Assembly (NCBI RefSeq): GCF_017743865.1
Contig: NZ_JAGHRJ010000006.1
Location: 268,657-332,656, forward strand
Direction: 5' to 3'
Length of the DNA: 64,000 nucleotides
Source of the DNA: Labrenzia sp. R4_2
Lineage (GTDB): Bacteria; Pseudomonadota; Alphaproteobacteria; Rhizobiales; Stappiaceae
In this document: positions 9,810 through 18,654 of the stretch, one piece after another
Layout of the letters: every line of letters starts with the position of its first letter
How positions within the stretch are numbered: position 1 is the stretch's first letter
The notes under the pieces: model-generated
Database searches by the model: none
What the model was told of the DNA's origin: nothing
Seen by the model: only the letters and a program-made list of their open reading frames with translations
Made by a program: the position numbers and the translations under genes

Positions 9810-10309
9810 TGACGGGTCTCCGGACCAAGCGTCAGACCGACAACCTGCTCGCTTCCGATCCTTGGAATGATCGGATTGGTGGCTGGCCGCGTGGTCTGCT
9901 GGTCTCTTGTAATTGGGGTCTGTTCTTTGTTCATGCGATTGGCGAAGAACCGGATTTCAGCTTCTTCCCGGCCGTTCCCTTCGGCAACACCGACCATTTG
10001 CCATCCCTTGCGCTCCAAGGACCAGCAGCGCAGCGCCTGGGCCTCAAACCCGAACAGGATGGCAATCGCAAAGGCTGCGATGCCCATGGCAGCGCCGCCC
10101 AAGGAGAGCGCGGCGATTTCGATCACCAGGGTGACAGCCAGATAGCCTAGCAACACCAGCCACATCCGATGAAAAAGGATCCACGGAATGGAAAACAGGA
10201 AGGCAAGCGGCGAAAACTTGTCCGGCACGAATTGCATCCGGCCGGTGATTTCCGGGTCGCCATTAAGCGATTCAAATTCGGGCGGTGCCATCACGACGTA
10301 ACTGGTCAT
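9806..10309 (-). CDS. DUF2628 family membrane protein
   Basis: A 167-residue protein with a soluble N-terminus ([10 protein letters not shown], then [19 protein letters not shown]) and about three membrane segments at ~35-105, followed by a polar tail. DUF2628 proteins of this shape recur between hisB and hisH in Rhizobiales. The function is unknown; a structural or metabolic link with histidine synthesis is only suggested by position. It overlaps hisH by four bases, so the two are co-translated. Confidence 0.8.
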   Translation of the reverse strand: MTSYVVMAPPEFESLNGDPEITGRMQFVPDKFSPLAFLFSIPWILFHRMWLVLLGYLAVTLVIEIAALSLGGAAMGIAAFAIAILFGFEAQALRCWSLERKGWQMVGVAEGNGREEAEIRFFANRMNKEQTPITRDQQTTRPATNPIIPRIGSEQVVGLTLGPETRQ

Positions 10310-10343
10310 GTGCCAATCCGTTCTTCGAAGTTGCTAGATCAGC

Positions 10344-10436
10344 GAGCATTAAATCAGAATTGATTTTACGCCCAAACCTGATCGCTTTTAAGTGGTCGAG
10401 CGTCTTTGGGCGTTTCAATCAAAACGCCCAATGCTC
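10344..10436. repeat. Nested inverted-repeat element between hisB and the DUF2628 gene
   Basis: The outer arms are GAGCATT (10344-10350) and AATGCTC (10430-10436). Inside them AAATCA/TGATTT (10351-10356/10361-10366) form a small hairpin, and ACGCCCAAA (10368-10376) pairs with TTTGGGCGT (10405-10413). The latter arm can instead pair with AAACGCCCAA at 10422-10431 (10-bp stem from 10406). The two larger stems exclude each other. It fills most of the 132-base gap. It may be a dispersed palindromic element or an attenuator. Confidence 0.6.
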
Positions 10437-10441
10437 TAGCC

Positions 10442-11035
10442 TTAACCGCCGAGCTGACCTTTGGTGGTCGGCACGCGGTCGGCCTGACGCGGGTCGATCT
10501 CAATTGCCTTGCGCAGCGTCCGGGCCACGGCCTTGAAGCAGGTTTCGGCGATATGGTGACAGTTTGATCCGTAGAGATTGGCGATATGAAGCGTCAGACC
10601 GCCGTTCATGGCAAATGCGCGGAAGAATTCTTCAAATAGCTCCGTGTCGAAGTCGCCGACCTTGTCGCGGTCAAAGGTTACGTCCCAGACAAGGAAAGGG
10701 CGTCCGGACACATCCAGCGCGCAGCGTGTCAGGGCCTCGTCCATGGCTAGATGCGTATCCGCATACCGCGTAATTCCGGCCATGTCTCCGATTGCCTTGG
10801 ATAGAGCCTGACCGAGGGCAATGCCGGTGTCTTCGACCGTATGGTGAAAATCGATATGCGTGTCGCCGTCCGCGCGAACCTTGATGTCGATCAGCGAATG
10901 GCGCGCCAGTTGTTCCAGCATATGGTCAAAGAACCCGACACCGGTCTGGACGTCATAGGCGCCCGTTCCGTCCAGGTTGATCTCGACCGAAATTTTGGTT
11001 TCCTTGGTGTCGCGCGATACGCTCGCTGTGCGCAT
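10442..11035 (-). CDS. hisB: Imidazoleglycerol-phosphate dehydratase
   Basis: Removes water from imidazole glycerol phosphate using a di-manganese centre. The duplicated metal motifs are visible: [13 protein letters not shown] and [21 protein letters not shown] in the first half, and [21 protein letters not shown] in the second. It is the monofunctional 197-residue form, without the phosphatase domain found in enterobacteria. It is the promoter-proximal his gene here. AAGGAGATAG lies just before the ATG. It is divergent from pyrF. Confidence 0.97.
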   Translation of the reverse strand: MRTASVSRDTKETKISVEINLDGTGAYDVQTGVGFFDHMLEQLARHSLIDIKVRADGDTHIDFHHTVEDTGIALGQALSKAIGDMAGITRYADTHLAMDEALTRCALDVSGRPFLVWDVTFDRDKVGDFDTELFEEFFRAFAMNGGLTLHIANLYGSNCHHIAETCFKAVARTLRKAIEIDPRQADRVPTTKGQLGG

Positions 11036-11185
11036 GAAGGGCTATCTCCTTTTGAGCCGTCAAAGCTGACCGGCGGCGCAGTTGTAGCAGCCTGAACCAT
11101 TTAAGAAAATAGCTGAAAACACGACCATTTGCTTCATTTGTCCGCTACCGGAAAGTGGGTCAGTATTGGTTGTTTGTGACATCGT

Positions 11186-11204
11186 TTGTGAGTAGAGCTC
11201 ACAA
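11186..11204. promoter_or_regulatory. Inverted repeat in the hisB-pyrF divergent intergenic region
   Basis: A perfect 7-bp dyad, TTGTGAG-TAGAG-CTCACAA, sits about 75 bases before pyrF and 150 bases before hisB in a 244-base divergent gap. A further half-site, TTGTGAC, occurs at 11174-11180. It is a plausible repressor or activator site. The regulator is unknown. Confidence 0.45.
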
Positions 11205-11279
11205 GGGGGCTGCGATATTCGGTAGTGCGGCGATATCCTTGGTGTTAGGAACGGGCAGATTTGCCACCAGGAGTTTCCA

Positions 11280-12005
11280 ATGCCGACAAGCCGCTTTGCC
11301 CCGAAAACAGCGCTCGAGCGCTTGATGCTGCCGCTTGATGTTCCGACCGTCGCTGAGGCGGAGACGCTGGTCAAACAGACGGAAGGCGCGGTCGGCGTCT
11401 ACAAGATCGGCATGGAACTGCAGTTTGCCGGTGGTCTCGAGTTCGCCCGTGAGCTTGCCGAGAGTGGCCATAAAATCTTTCTGGACGTGAAACTCCACGA
11501 CATCGACAACACCATCACAAAGGCGGTGCGCAATGTCGCCAAGATGGGCATGACCTTCATGACGGTGCATGCCTATCCCAAAACCATGCGCGCTGCGCTG
11601 AAGGGTCTGGCGGAAGAAGGCAATCCGGATCTGTGTATTCTCGGGGTGACGGTTCTGACCTCTATGGATGAAGGCGATCTGGTGGCCGCCGGATACACCG
11701 GCCCGATTGCGGGCGTCGTCGAGGCCCGGGCAAAGGATGCCAAACTTGCCGGAATGGGCGGGATTGTGTGCGCACCGACAGAATCGGCAGAAATGCGCAA
11801 GGTTCTCGGCGATGAGCTGGTCATTGTCACACCGGGGATCCGGCCGGCGGGCAGCGCTGCGGGAGATCAGCGCCGGGTGATGACACCGGCCGACGCGATC
11901 AAGGCTGGCAGCGATTATCTCGTCATTGGCCGCCCGATTTCAAAGGCAGATAACCCGAGAGCCGCCGCCGAAGCCGTCGTTGAGGAAATTTCTTCGGCGC
12001 TTTGA
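11280..12005 (+). CDS. pyrF: Orotidine 5'-phosphate decarboxylase
   Basis: Last step of UMP synthesis. The catalytic Lys-Asp array appears in IFLDVKLHDIDNT (family signature DxKxxD). Phosphate-binding residues lie in the C-terminal VTPGIRPAGSAAGDQRR and IGRPIS stretches. The 241-residue length is normal for the bacterial group I enzyme. It stands alone, divergent from the his operon and convergent with the ornithine cyclodeaminase gene. Confidence 0.96.
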   Translation: MPTSRFAPKTALERLMLPLDVPTVAEAETLVKQTEGAVGVYKIGMELQFAGGLEFARELAESGHKIFLDVKLHDIDNTITKAVRNVAKMGMTFMTVHAYPKTMRAALKGLAEEGNPDLCILGVTVLTSMDEGDLVAAGYTGPIAGVVEARAKDAKLAGMGGIVCAPTESAEMRKVLGDELVIVTPGIRPAGSAAGDQRRVMTPADAIKAGSDYLVIGRPISKADNPRAAAEAVVEEISSAL

Positions 12006-12081
12006 GATGAGATGCAAAGGAGCCCGAAACCTTAGCCGGACAGCAGTGGGCTTGGCCCAAGGCTCCCTAACGCTTCATCTC
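12004..12081. repeat. Bipartite imperfect hairpin between convergent pyrF and ocd
   Basis: GAGATGA (12004-12010) can pair with TCATCTC (12075-12081), GGAGCC (12019-12024) with GGCTCC (12061-12066), and GGGC with GCCC near the apex (12048-12058). There is no U-tract, so if it stops transcription it would not be a canonical intrinsic terminator. It lies exactly between two convergent genes. Confidence 0.35.
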
Positions 12082-12110
12082 CTAGCAGCACGGCCATATT
12101 TGCGATCTCA

Positions 12111-13199
12111 TTAGGCCGCCCTGTCGTCGCCGTTGCTGGCATCTGAGCGTAGAACCATGCCGTAGAGATCGCGCGGGTCGTCCGGGTCTGCGAGAAGATC
12201 TAGTTTTTCGAAGTGACCCGTGCTCGGCAGCATATCGTTGACATACCGAAGGGCGGAAAAGTCCTCGATGGCAAAGCCGACGCTGTCGAACAACGTGATC
12301 TGAGTATCAGAGGTTCTGCCTTCCGCATGGCCTGCATAGACCTGCCATAGCTCCGTTACCGGATGATCGGCATCGAGCTGTTGGAGTTCGCCCTCTTCGC
12401 GGGTTTGTTCGGGCAGTTCCACGAAAATATCGGACCGGAGCAGGATGTCCTTGTGCAGTTCGGTCTTGCCGGGGCAGTCGCCGCCAATCGCATTGATGTG
12501 AACGCCAGATCCCACCATGTTGTCGGTCAGGATCGTGGCATACCGTTTGTCGGCCGTTACCGTTGTGATGATTTCGGCGCCTTCTATGGCATCTTCCGGC
12601 GTTTTGCAGATCGTTACATTCAATCCGGAGTGCGCGAGGTTTCGCGCAAGCCGCAGGCTGGCCGCCGGTTCAATGTCATAGGCGCGGATATCGGTGATGC
12701 CGAGCATGTCCTTGAAGGCCAGACACTGGAAATCAGACTGTGCGCCATTTCCGATGATCGCCATGGTTTTTGAGTTCTTTGGCGCCAGATATTTCGCCGC
12801 GAGCGCAGAATTGGCAGCTGTCCGCAGCGCGGTCAGGATCGTCATTTCCGTGAACAGCACCGGATAGCCGGTCGACATGCGCGACAGCACACCAAAGCCG
12901 GTCACGGTCTGCATACCGGTGCGTGTGTTGCCCGGATGCCCGTTGACGTATTTGAAGCCGAAATACTCGTCATCGCTCGCCGGCATCAACTCGATCACGC
13001 CTTGCGGTGCATGTGCCGGAATCCGGGGCTTCTTGTCGAAGCTCTCCCAACGGCGGAAATCCTGCTCGATATACTCGGCGATGCCGCGCATGAAGGTCTC
13101 TGCACCAATGGCCCGAACGTTGCGCATCATGTTGTCGACACTGACAAAAGGCACGTAAGCCAGATCGGACGGGTTTGGGTTGTGAAGGGTCTCAGTCAT
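12111..13199 (-). CDS. Ornithine cyclodeaminase
   Basis: NAD-dependent conversion of L-ornithine to L-proline and ammonia (mu-crystallin/OCD family; called arcB or ocd in Agrobacterium and Brucella). The 362-residue protein has the Rossmann motif AIIGNGAQSDFQ, the substrate-binding FGFKYVNGHPGNT and GYPVLFTEMTILTALRTAA stretches, and a conserved Asp near DCPGKTELH. The seven-base gap after arginase shows an operon. Together they convert arginine to proline, feeding carbon and nitrogen metabolism. Confidence 0.94.
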   Translation of the reverse strand: MTETLHNPNPSDLAYVPFVSVDNMMRNVRAIGAETFMRGIAEYIEQDFRRWESFDKKPRIPAHAPQGVIELMPASDDEYFGFKYVNGHPGNTRTGMQTVTGFGVLSRMSTGYPVLFTEMTILTALRTAANSALAAKYLAPKNSKTMAIIGNGAQSDFQCLAFKDMLGITDIRAYDIEPAASLRLARNLAHSGLNVTICKTPEDAIEGAEIITTVTADKRYATILTDNMVGSGVHINAIGGDCPGKTELHKDILLRSDIFVELPEQTREEGELQQLDADHPVTELWQVYAGHAEGRTSDTQITLFDSVGFAIEDFSALRYVNDMLPSTGHFEKLDLLADPDDPRDLYGMVLRSDASNGDDRAA

Positions 13200-13206
13200 G
13201 GGGTCC

Positions 13207-14157
13207 TCAATAGCTGCGTGTCGGACGGTCGAAGACGCGGCGGCCGAACAAGCTGCCGGTCAGGTCGACCATCAAACGGGCGGTCTTGCCGCGGTCATCC
13301 AAAAAGGGATTGAGTTCAACGAGGTCGAGCGATGTCACGAGGCCGCTGTCGTGAAGCATTTCCATGACCAGGTGCGCTTCACGGAACGTGGCCCCGCCCG
13401 GAACGGTGGTGCCGACGGCTGGAGCAATGTCCGGATCCAGAAAATCCACATCGAGGCTCACGTGCAGCAGGCCATTTTCGGCGCGTACGCGATTGAGGAA
13501 TGGGTGAAGGAGTTTGCCGATCCCCTCTTCGTCAATCCGGCGCATATCGGACACACCTGCGCCATGCCGGACAAGAAAGTCTCGCTCAGCCTCGTCAATG
13601 GACCGCACGCCCATGATTTCCACCCGGTTTGCCGAAACCGGGTGGCTCAAGGGCGCGCCAAGCACGGCATCAAATCCCGGCAAGCCACAAGCGAACGCAA
13701 GCGGTGTTCCATGCAGATTGCCGCTGTCCGTGCTCTCCAGCGTATGGAAGTCCGAGTGGGCGTCGAGCCAGAGCACAAACAGGGGCCGGCCCTTGTCAGC
13801 AGCAGCCTTTGCCTGCCCGGCCACGGTTCCGGCGGCCAGGGAATGGTCACCGCCAAGATAGATCGGAAAACAGTCACCGGTTCCGAGGTCGGAGGCTTTC
13901 TTGAAGAGTGACCGGGTCCAGCCGGCATAAGCGCTAAAATTCTTCACGATCCCGTTGGGCGGGCGGATATCGTCCACCGTTTCCGGTTGGAGATTGCCGT
14001 CATCGCGGACGTGATGGCCAAGGGCTTCCAGGGTCTTGGCAAGTCCCGCCGTCCGGTAGGCATCAGGGCCCATGAGGCAGCCACGCCGCCCTGTACCTTC
14101 CTCAACCGGAGCTCCAACAAGAACGATATTTTGCTTCAAGGTCTTCTGCCTCTGCAC
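13207..14157 (-). CDS. Arginase
   Basis: Hydrolyses arginine to ornithine and urea using a binuclear manganese site (arcA/rocF). All three metal signatures are seen: GGDHSLAAG, WLDAHSDFH and SLDVDFLDPDIAP. I propose a GTG start (MQRQKTLKQNIVLVGAP, 316 residues); an upstream in-frame TTG at 14178 and a downstream TTG are alternatives. It is the first gene of the arginine-degrading pair and is divergent from an Lrp/AsnC regulator that is the obvious candidate controller. Confidence 0.94.
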   Translation of the reverse strand: MQRQKTLKQNIVLVGAPVEEGTGRRGCLMGPDAYRTAGLAKTLEALGHHVRDDGNLQPETVDDIRPPNGIVKNFSAYAGWTRSLFKKASDLGTGDCFPIYLGGDHSLAAGTVAGQAKAAADKGRPLFVLWLDAHSDFHTLESTDSGNLHGTPLAFACGLPGFDAVLGAPLSHPVSANRVEIMGVRSIDEAERDFLVRHGAGVSDMRRIDEEGIGKLLHPFLNRVRAENGLLHVSLDVDFLDPDIAPAVGTTVPGGATFREAHLVMEMLHDSGLVTSLDLVELNPFLDDRGKTARLMVDLTGSLFGRRVFDRPTRSY

Positions 14158-14216
14158 CCATGAAGTTTGTTCGGGCAAAGAGTGCTGATTTGACGCGGCG
14201 GAGTAAATCCAGAGAC

Positions 14217-14275
14217 TTGATCAAAATAGCGCCCAGATCTATCATTTTGATAAATAAAAATTATCAGAATGATAA
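14217..14275. promoter_or_regulatory. Clustered TGATAA/TTATCA operator array for arginine catabolism
   Basis: The gap between arginase and the Lrp-type gene holds TGATAA (14248-14253), TTATCA (14261-14266) and TGATAA (14270-14275): two overlapping perfect dyads with 7- and 3-base spacers. ATCA-TTT-TGAT (14241-14251) and TTGATCAA (14218-14225) extend the pattern. The tract is AT-rich, typical of Lrp/AsnC binding regions. It ends one base before the regulator's ATG, suggesting autoregulation. Confidence 0.7.
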
Positions 14276-14276
14276 C

Positions 14277-14738
14277 ATGGACAATCTTGACACACGTTTG
14301 ATATCGCTTCTGCGCCACGATGGCCGAAGGTCGGTTTCCGATTTGGCAACCGATTTGAAAGTTTCCCGGGCGACCGTTCGCTCCCGCATGGAAAAGCTTA
14401 TTGAAACCGGCGAAATTCTTGGGTTTACAGCCGTTCTGAGAGATGATTGGCGGGACTTGCCGATCAGGGCCGTGACGCTTGTTCATGTTGATGGGCGGAA
14501 CACAGATCCGGTCAGCAAGGCGCTTGCGGCAATGACTGAAGTGCGCGCGATTCACTCAACGAATGGCAAGTGGGACCTCGTTCTGGAAATCGCCACCAGA
14601 GACCTGGAAGCTTTTGATGATGCCCTTCATCGCATCCGGCTGATTCAAGGAATTGCTGGAACGGAAACCAATATCCTTTTGAGCACCCGAAAGGGCCCTG
14701 CTGTCTCGGCCGATCACTTCAAGGATGCGCTTGGGTGA
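14277..14738 (+). CDS. Lrp/AsnC family regulator of arginine catabolism
   Basis: DNA-binding, amino-acid-responsive regulator (ArcR/ArgR-like of Rhizobiales by position). The N-terminal winged helix-turn-helix (LDTRLISLLRHDGRRSVSDLATDLKVSRATVRSRMEKL) is followed by a RAM ligand-binding domain. I start at MDNLDTR, giving 153 residues, the family norm; the open frame extends 39 residues further upstream, but that part crosses the operator array and is unlikely to be translated. It probably activates arginase/OCD in response to arginine, as homologues do. Confidence 0.9.
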   Translation: MDNLDTRLISLLRHDGRRSVSDLATDLKVSRATVRSRMEKLIETGEILGFTAVLRDDWRDLPIRAVTLVHVDGRNTDPVSKALAAMTEVRAIHSTNGKWDLVLEIATRDLEAFDDALHRIRLIQGIAGTETNILLSTRKGPAVSADHFKDALG

Positions 14739-14818
14739 GAATGGCTCGCAAATCGGGTCGAAGTCCCTAGTGATGGGAGATATAGTCTGGTCAAATTACA
14801 GGAAACGATGGTTTTGAC

Positions 14819-15736
14819 ATGACCAAGGCACTCGACCTTTCACAACTGGCGTCTAACCCCAAGCCGATCTCTGTCGGTGAGGAAGCGGCTGAAAACTATG
14901 CAGTTGTCCGTCAAACGCTGAAACGGATCACAGAAGACTGGCGGGATCAGCCGACCCTTGAGTTGTTGGCGAAGGAAGCCGGTTTGCAGCCGATCCAGTT
15001 GCAGCGGGTGTTTGCGCGCTGGGCTGGGCTCACACCGAAACAGTTTCTTCAGGCGATTACGCTGGATCATGCCAAAGCGTTGCTGCGCGATACAGCAAGC
15101 GTGCTGGATGCCTCATATGAGGTCGGCCTATCGGGCTCGTCCCGGTTGCACGATCTCTTTGTCACCCATGAAGCGATGACCCCAGGGGATTACCGCAATC
15201 GCGGTGCCGGTTTGAACATCGCCTACGGATTTCATCCCTCGCCCTTCGGCCAGGTGCTGATCATGGCCACTGACAAGGGCCTAGCCGGTCTCGGATTTGC
15301 GGACCCCGGGGAAGAGGACAGCGCGCTCAGCGATATGTGCGAGCGCTGGCCGGCGGCAAGCTTCCACAACGATCCGGAAGCAACAGCCAAATATGCAGGC
15401 CGGGTGTTTGACCCAAAGAAGTGGCAGGAAGACCAACCGCTCAACATCGTCATGATCGGGACTGATTTTGAGATCCGGGTTTGGCAGACGCTTTTGAAAA
15501 TCCCGATGGGGAAGGCCACCACCTACTCCGATATCGCGGCCTGCCTTGGCAAACCGAAAGCGTCCCGGGCTGTTGGGACCGCTGTGGGGCGCAATCCGAT
15601 TTCCTTCGTCGTGCCCTGCCACCGGGTCTTGGCCAAAGGCGGCAAACTCGGGGGCTACCACTGGGGCTTGACCCGCAAACGCGCGATTCTTGGGTGGGAA
15701 ACCGGCCTGTCAGGCCCGGTTCTGGAGTGCGTTTGA
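14819..15736 (+). CDS. Ada-like O6-methylguanine-DNA methyltransferase with AraC helix-turn-helix
   Basis: Suicide DNA repair enzyme that moves a methyl group from O6-methylguanine to its own cysteine. The C-terminal half has the active-site PCHRVLAKGGKLGGYHWG and the helix-turn-helix ATTYSDIA. Residues ~30-115 form an AraC-type DNA-binding domain (LLAKEAGLQPIQLQRVFARWAGLTPKQFLQ). The N-terminal zinc/methyl-phosphotriester domain of E. coli Ada is missing, so the inducing Cys38 has no counterpart. At 305 residues the architecture is HTH plus MGMT. Whether it still acts as a regulator is unclear. Confidence 0.9.
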   Translation: MTKALDLSQLASNPKPISVGEEAAENYAVVRQTLKRITEDWRDQPTLELLAKEAGLQPIQLQRVFARWAGLTPKQFLQAITLDHAKALLRDTASVLDASYEVGLSGSSRLHDLFVTHEAMTPGDYRNRGAGLNIAYGFHPSPFGQVLIMATDKGLAGLGFADPGEEDSALSDMCERWPAASFHNDPEATAKYAGRVFDPKKWQEDQPLNIVMIGTDFEIRVWQTLLKIPMGKATTYSDIAACLGKPKASRAVGTAVGRNPISFVVPCHRVLAKGGKLGGYHWGLTRKRAILGWETGLSGPVLECV

Positions 15737-15845
15737 CTCAAACACTGAAAAGTGCCCGACAGCGTTTGTAAACTCAGTCATTCTTTCTTGAGGAAACACG
15801 GCCTGTGTTGCTGTCCCGGCCTTGCGTTGGGACCTCTATGGGCGA

Positions 15846-15864
15846 CCCCGGCTCAAGGCCGGGG
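15846..15864. terminator. GC-rich hairpin downstream of the 15900-17162 gene
   Basis: CCCCGGC-TCAAG-GCCGGGG is a perfect 7-bp stem 36 bases past the minus-strand gene's stop. Neither side has a clear U-tract. It may be a terminator-like or small repeated palindromic sequence between two convergent genes. Confidence 0.4.
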
Positions 15865-15899
15865 AGGCTCTGCCGAGGTAATAGAGAACAGGGTGCGGT

Positions 15900-17162
15900 T
15901 CAGTGAACCGGGCCTTCCGGCATCGGATAATTTCCGGTGATTTCCCAACCAAATGCGGTCATGCGTTCGGCGGCCATCTGGGTCACAGTACCTGTGATTA
16001 GAAAATCGACGCCTGTTGGCGGGAACGGCAACCGGTTCAAGCCTTCCTGCAGATCGGAAAACGTTTTGGCAGCCAGTTCTGTCCACGCAACTGTGTCATA
16101 GGGCATGACGATGGCCGCCATACCGTCGCGCCGCATCGCGACCAAGAGTCCACCAACGTCTTTGATCTGACCCAAGCCGGAAATCTTGCGGTGGTAGGTT
16201 TCCAAAAGCACGATCCGGCGCAGCTGGAAATAGGCAAGTCCCCTGTCTTTCACGCCAGCAGCATCTTCGGCAATCAGATCAAGCCCCTGAACGCTTGGCA
16301 TCGTTGCCATCTGGTAGGCGATGATGGCTTTTTCCGAGGCCGTATAGTGAGGGTTGTCATCGATGTTCATGATATTGCGTTCCGAAATACCTGCCTTTCG
16401 GAAGGTATCGAGCGTCCGCTCGCGCAGCTCGTTTGCGGTGCTGTCAACGATCACGTTCCGGAAGTCTTCCGCGGCGCGGGTGGCATTGACAAACACGCCG
16501 CCGGGAATGAGTGCCGTTATTGCAGTGACCGTCCAGCTCCCGGCAGATGTAACGCTCGCCGTCTCATCGAGCTTTGCAGACAGGGCTTTGTCGAACGTGT
16601 AAGGGTCGACACCGAGTTGAACGGCCAGCTCACGCCGCGCCTGCGCTTGTCCTGTGATGGACTTGGCAATATCAGCGGCCGACCCGCCCTGTCCGGTGAC
16701 GGCAGATTCCACGCCCTTGCCCAGCCGGCTGAAAACCCGGCCTACACCTGAAACGGTGCTTTTGGCCGTGCCGACCGGGTCCTGAATGGTGCTTTCGACA
16801 AACTCGACGGGTTTTTGTGCAGACTGTTTCAGGCCGTCCAGGAAGCTTGCGTCATTCTTCAGGCTTTCCAGCGCGACAAATGCCTTGATTTCCGACAACC
16901 GCATTTTCAAAAGCCCATCGCCATGGACCTTTTCGATGCCCTGGTCGGCTTGCAGCTCGTAATCATGCAGAAAACCCGTGCTCCTGACGGGCGGCAGCAC
17001 GGCATATCCCGGACCAACCTCTTTCCCGTCGAGCAATTTGGCTGGGGCCACTTCGGGCGCGGTTTCATATTGGTCAGACAGGCTCAGAGCCGGTCCGGTG
17101 AGCAATCCGGCAAAGAGTGCGCACGCCGCCAATCGCTTGAATGCCAGACCCGAAACCATCAT
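15900..17162 (-). CDS. Conserved-looking secreted protein of unknown function
   Basis: I do not recognise this family. It starts at ATG 17162 with GGAGG seven bases upstream and has a signal peptide (hydrophobic run to GPALSLSDQ), so it is exported. The body is mainly helical, with a Gly/Ser-rich amphipathic stretch at ~105-150 (VGTAKSTVSGVGRVFSRLG). A hydrophobic ITALIPGGVFVNATRAA segment near 210 recalls membrane-interacting helices. The C-terminal part (GLLVAMRRDGMAAIVMPYD, then TGTVTQMAAERM) looks globular. It lies just downstream of folC on the same strand (36-base gap). Confidence 0.6.
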   Translation of the reverse strand: MMVSGLAFKRLAACALFAGLLTGPALSLSDQYETAPEVAPAKLLDGKEVGPGYAVLPPVRSTGFLHDYELQADQGIEKVHGDGLLKMRLSEIKAFVALESLKNDASFLDGLKQSAQKPVEFVESTIQDPVGTAKSTVSGVGRVFSRLGKGVESAVTGQGGSAADIAKSITGQAQARRELAVQLGVDPYTFDKALSAKLDETASVTSAGSWTVTAITALIPGGVFVNATRAAEDFRNVIVDSTANELRERTLDTFRKAGISERNIMNIDDNPHYTASEKAIIAYQMATMPSVQGLDLIAEDAAGVKDRGLAYFQLRRIVLLETYHRKISGLGQIKDVGGLLVAMRRDGMAAIVMPYDTVAWTELAAKTFSDLQEGLNRLPFPPTGVDFLITGTVTQMAAERMTAFGWEITGNYPMPEGPVH

Positions 17163-17198
17163 CAACAAACCTCCAGACAACCTTTTTGAGGCGTGAGG

Positions 17199-18515
17199 TC
17201 AGTCCGGCGCCATCTTGTTCCGGGCCAGAGCCTCACCTGCCAAGTAAAGCGAACCGCAAATCAGTATGCGCGGCGGTTCGCCATCTTTTGCAGCACAAGC
17301 TGCCACATCGGCAAGGGCCGCGTCTAGGGATGGAAAAGGTGTCGCTTCAAGACCGGCACACCGGGCGAGATCTGCAAGGTCTTCCGGCGTGCGTGCCGTG
17401 TTGGTGGTTGCGATCGGCACCGTTCCGACATGACGGACAAGTCCGTCAAACGGCCGGAAAAAGCCGACAGGATCCTTCGTTGTCAGCATCCCGGCAACCA
17501 GATAGAGCGGCCGCGGTCCCCGCTCTTCCTGCTCTCCCATGAATTGAGCAACAGTCACCCCAGCGCCCGGATTATGACCACCGTCGAGCCAGATTTCTGA
17601 TCCCTTCGGGCACATGTCCACCAGCGGACCATGGGTGAGCGGTTGGAGACGCCCCGGCCAATTCACGGATTTCAATCCCGCATCAATGGAGGCGACATCG
17701 GGCAGAAGGTTAGCGGCTTTAAGAGCGGCCAGAGCAAGAGCGGAATTGGCATACTGATGGCCGCCTCCGAGAATTGGCTGCGCGAGATCTAAAAGACCAT
17801 CGTCGTCCTGATAGGCCATGCGGCCCTGATCCGGGTGCGCGACAAAATCCTGGCCACACACCTTAAGGGCTGCTCTGCATCGTGCAGCCTGGCGCTCGAT
17901 AACCTTTTGGGCCGCAGGATCCTGTTCAGCGGATACTACCGGGCGATCGGGTTTGATAATGCCGGCCTTTTCGGCGGCAATGACGCTGAGGTCATCGCCC
18001 AGGAACTTCTCATGATCCATCGATATCGGCGTAATGACGGAAACCAGCGGATCATCGATCACATTGGTGGCGTCCAGACGCCCGCCGAGGCCGACCTCCA
18101 GCAAGACGACATCTGCGGGATGTTCGGCAAACAACAGAAAAGCGGCCGCTGTTGTAATCTCGAAGAAGGTGATTTCCTCGCCGCCATTGGCCTCCTCACA
18201 GCGTTGCAGCGCATCGAAGAGCTCCGGGTCGGAGACGAATTTGCCGTCACTTCCGAGCCGGATGCGTTCGTTAAAGGAGACGAGATGGGGCGATGTATAG
18301 ACGTGGCATCGTTTTCCGTAAGCCTCCAGAATTGCACGCAGGGTCGCGGTCACTGAACCTTTGCCATTTGTCCCGGCAATGTGAATGACCGGCGGCAAGC
18401 GCTTTTCAGGCGATCCAAGTGCTGCGAGCAAACGGTGCATGCGTCCGAGAGACAGATCGATCTCTTTCGGATGCAAGGCCAGAAGGCGGTCGAGAATTCT
18501 TGTGATTTGATCCAA
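17199..18515 (-). CDS. folC: Bifunctional dihydrofolate/folylpolyglutamate synthase
   Basis: Mur-ligase-family enzyme that adds glutamate to dihydropteroate and to reduced folates. The ATP-binding loop GTNGKGSVTATLRAIL, the folate/ATP region TSPHLVSFNERIR, Mg2+-binding EVGLGGRLDATNV, and C-terminal LDGGHNPGAG are all present in order. The 438-residue length is typical. The accD-folC order is a common alphaproteobacterial arrangement; a 139-base gap separates it from accD. Confidence 0.95.
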   Translation of the reverse strand: MDQITRILDRLLALHPKEIDLSLGRMHRLLAALGSPEKRLPPVIHIAGTNGKGSVTATLRAILEAYGKRCHVYTSPHLVSFNERIRLGSDGKFVSDPELFDALQRCEEANGGEEITFFEITTAAAFLLFAEHPADVVLLEVGLGGRLDATNVIDDPLVSVITPISMDHEKFLGDDLSVIAAEKAGIIKPDRPVVSAEQDPAAQKVIERQAARCRAALKVCGQDFVAHPDQGRMAYQDDDGLLDLAQPILGGGHQYANSALALAALKAANLLPDVASIDAGLKSVNWPGRLQPLTHGPLVDMCPKGSEIWLDGGHNPGAGVTVAQFMGEQEERGPRPLYLVAGMLTTKDPVGFFRPFDGLVRHVGTVPIATTNTARTPEDLADLARCAGLEATPFPSLDAALADVAACAAKDGEPPRILICGSLYLAGEALARNKMAPD

Positions 18516-18654
18516 GGCGCCCTCCGGAGGGTCCCATGTGTGTCCATTGGCGGCTCTGCCCGCCTGTTGGAGATAGCGGGTCAGGAGGGTGCATGACCGC
18601 CCGGAACTGACTGACCTTGGTCGATTTCCGACATAAGCCAGTCAACTCTGCTGG

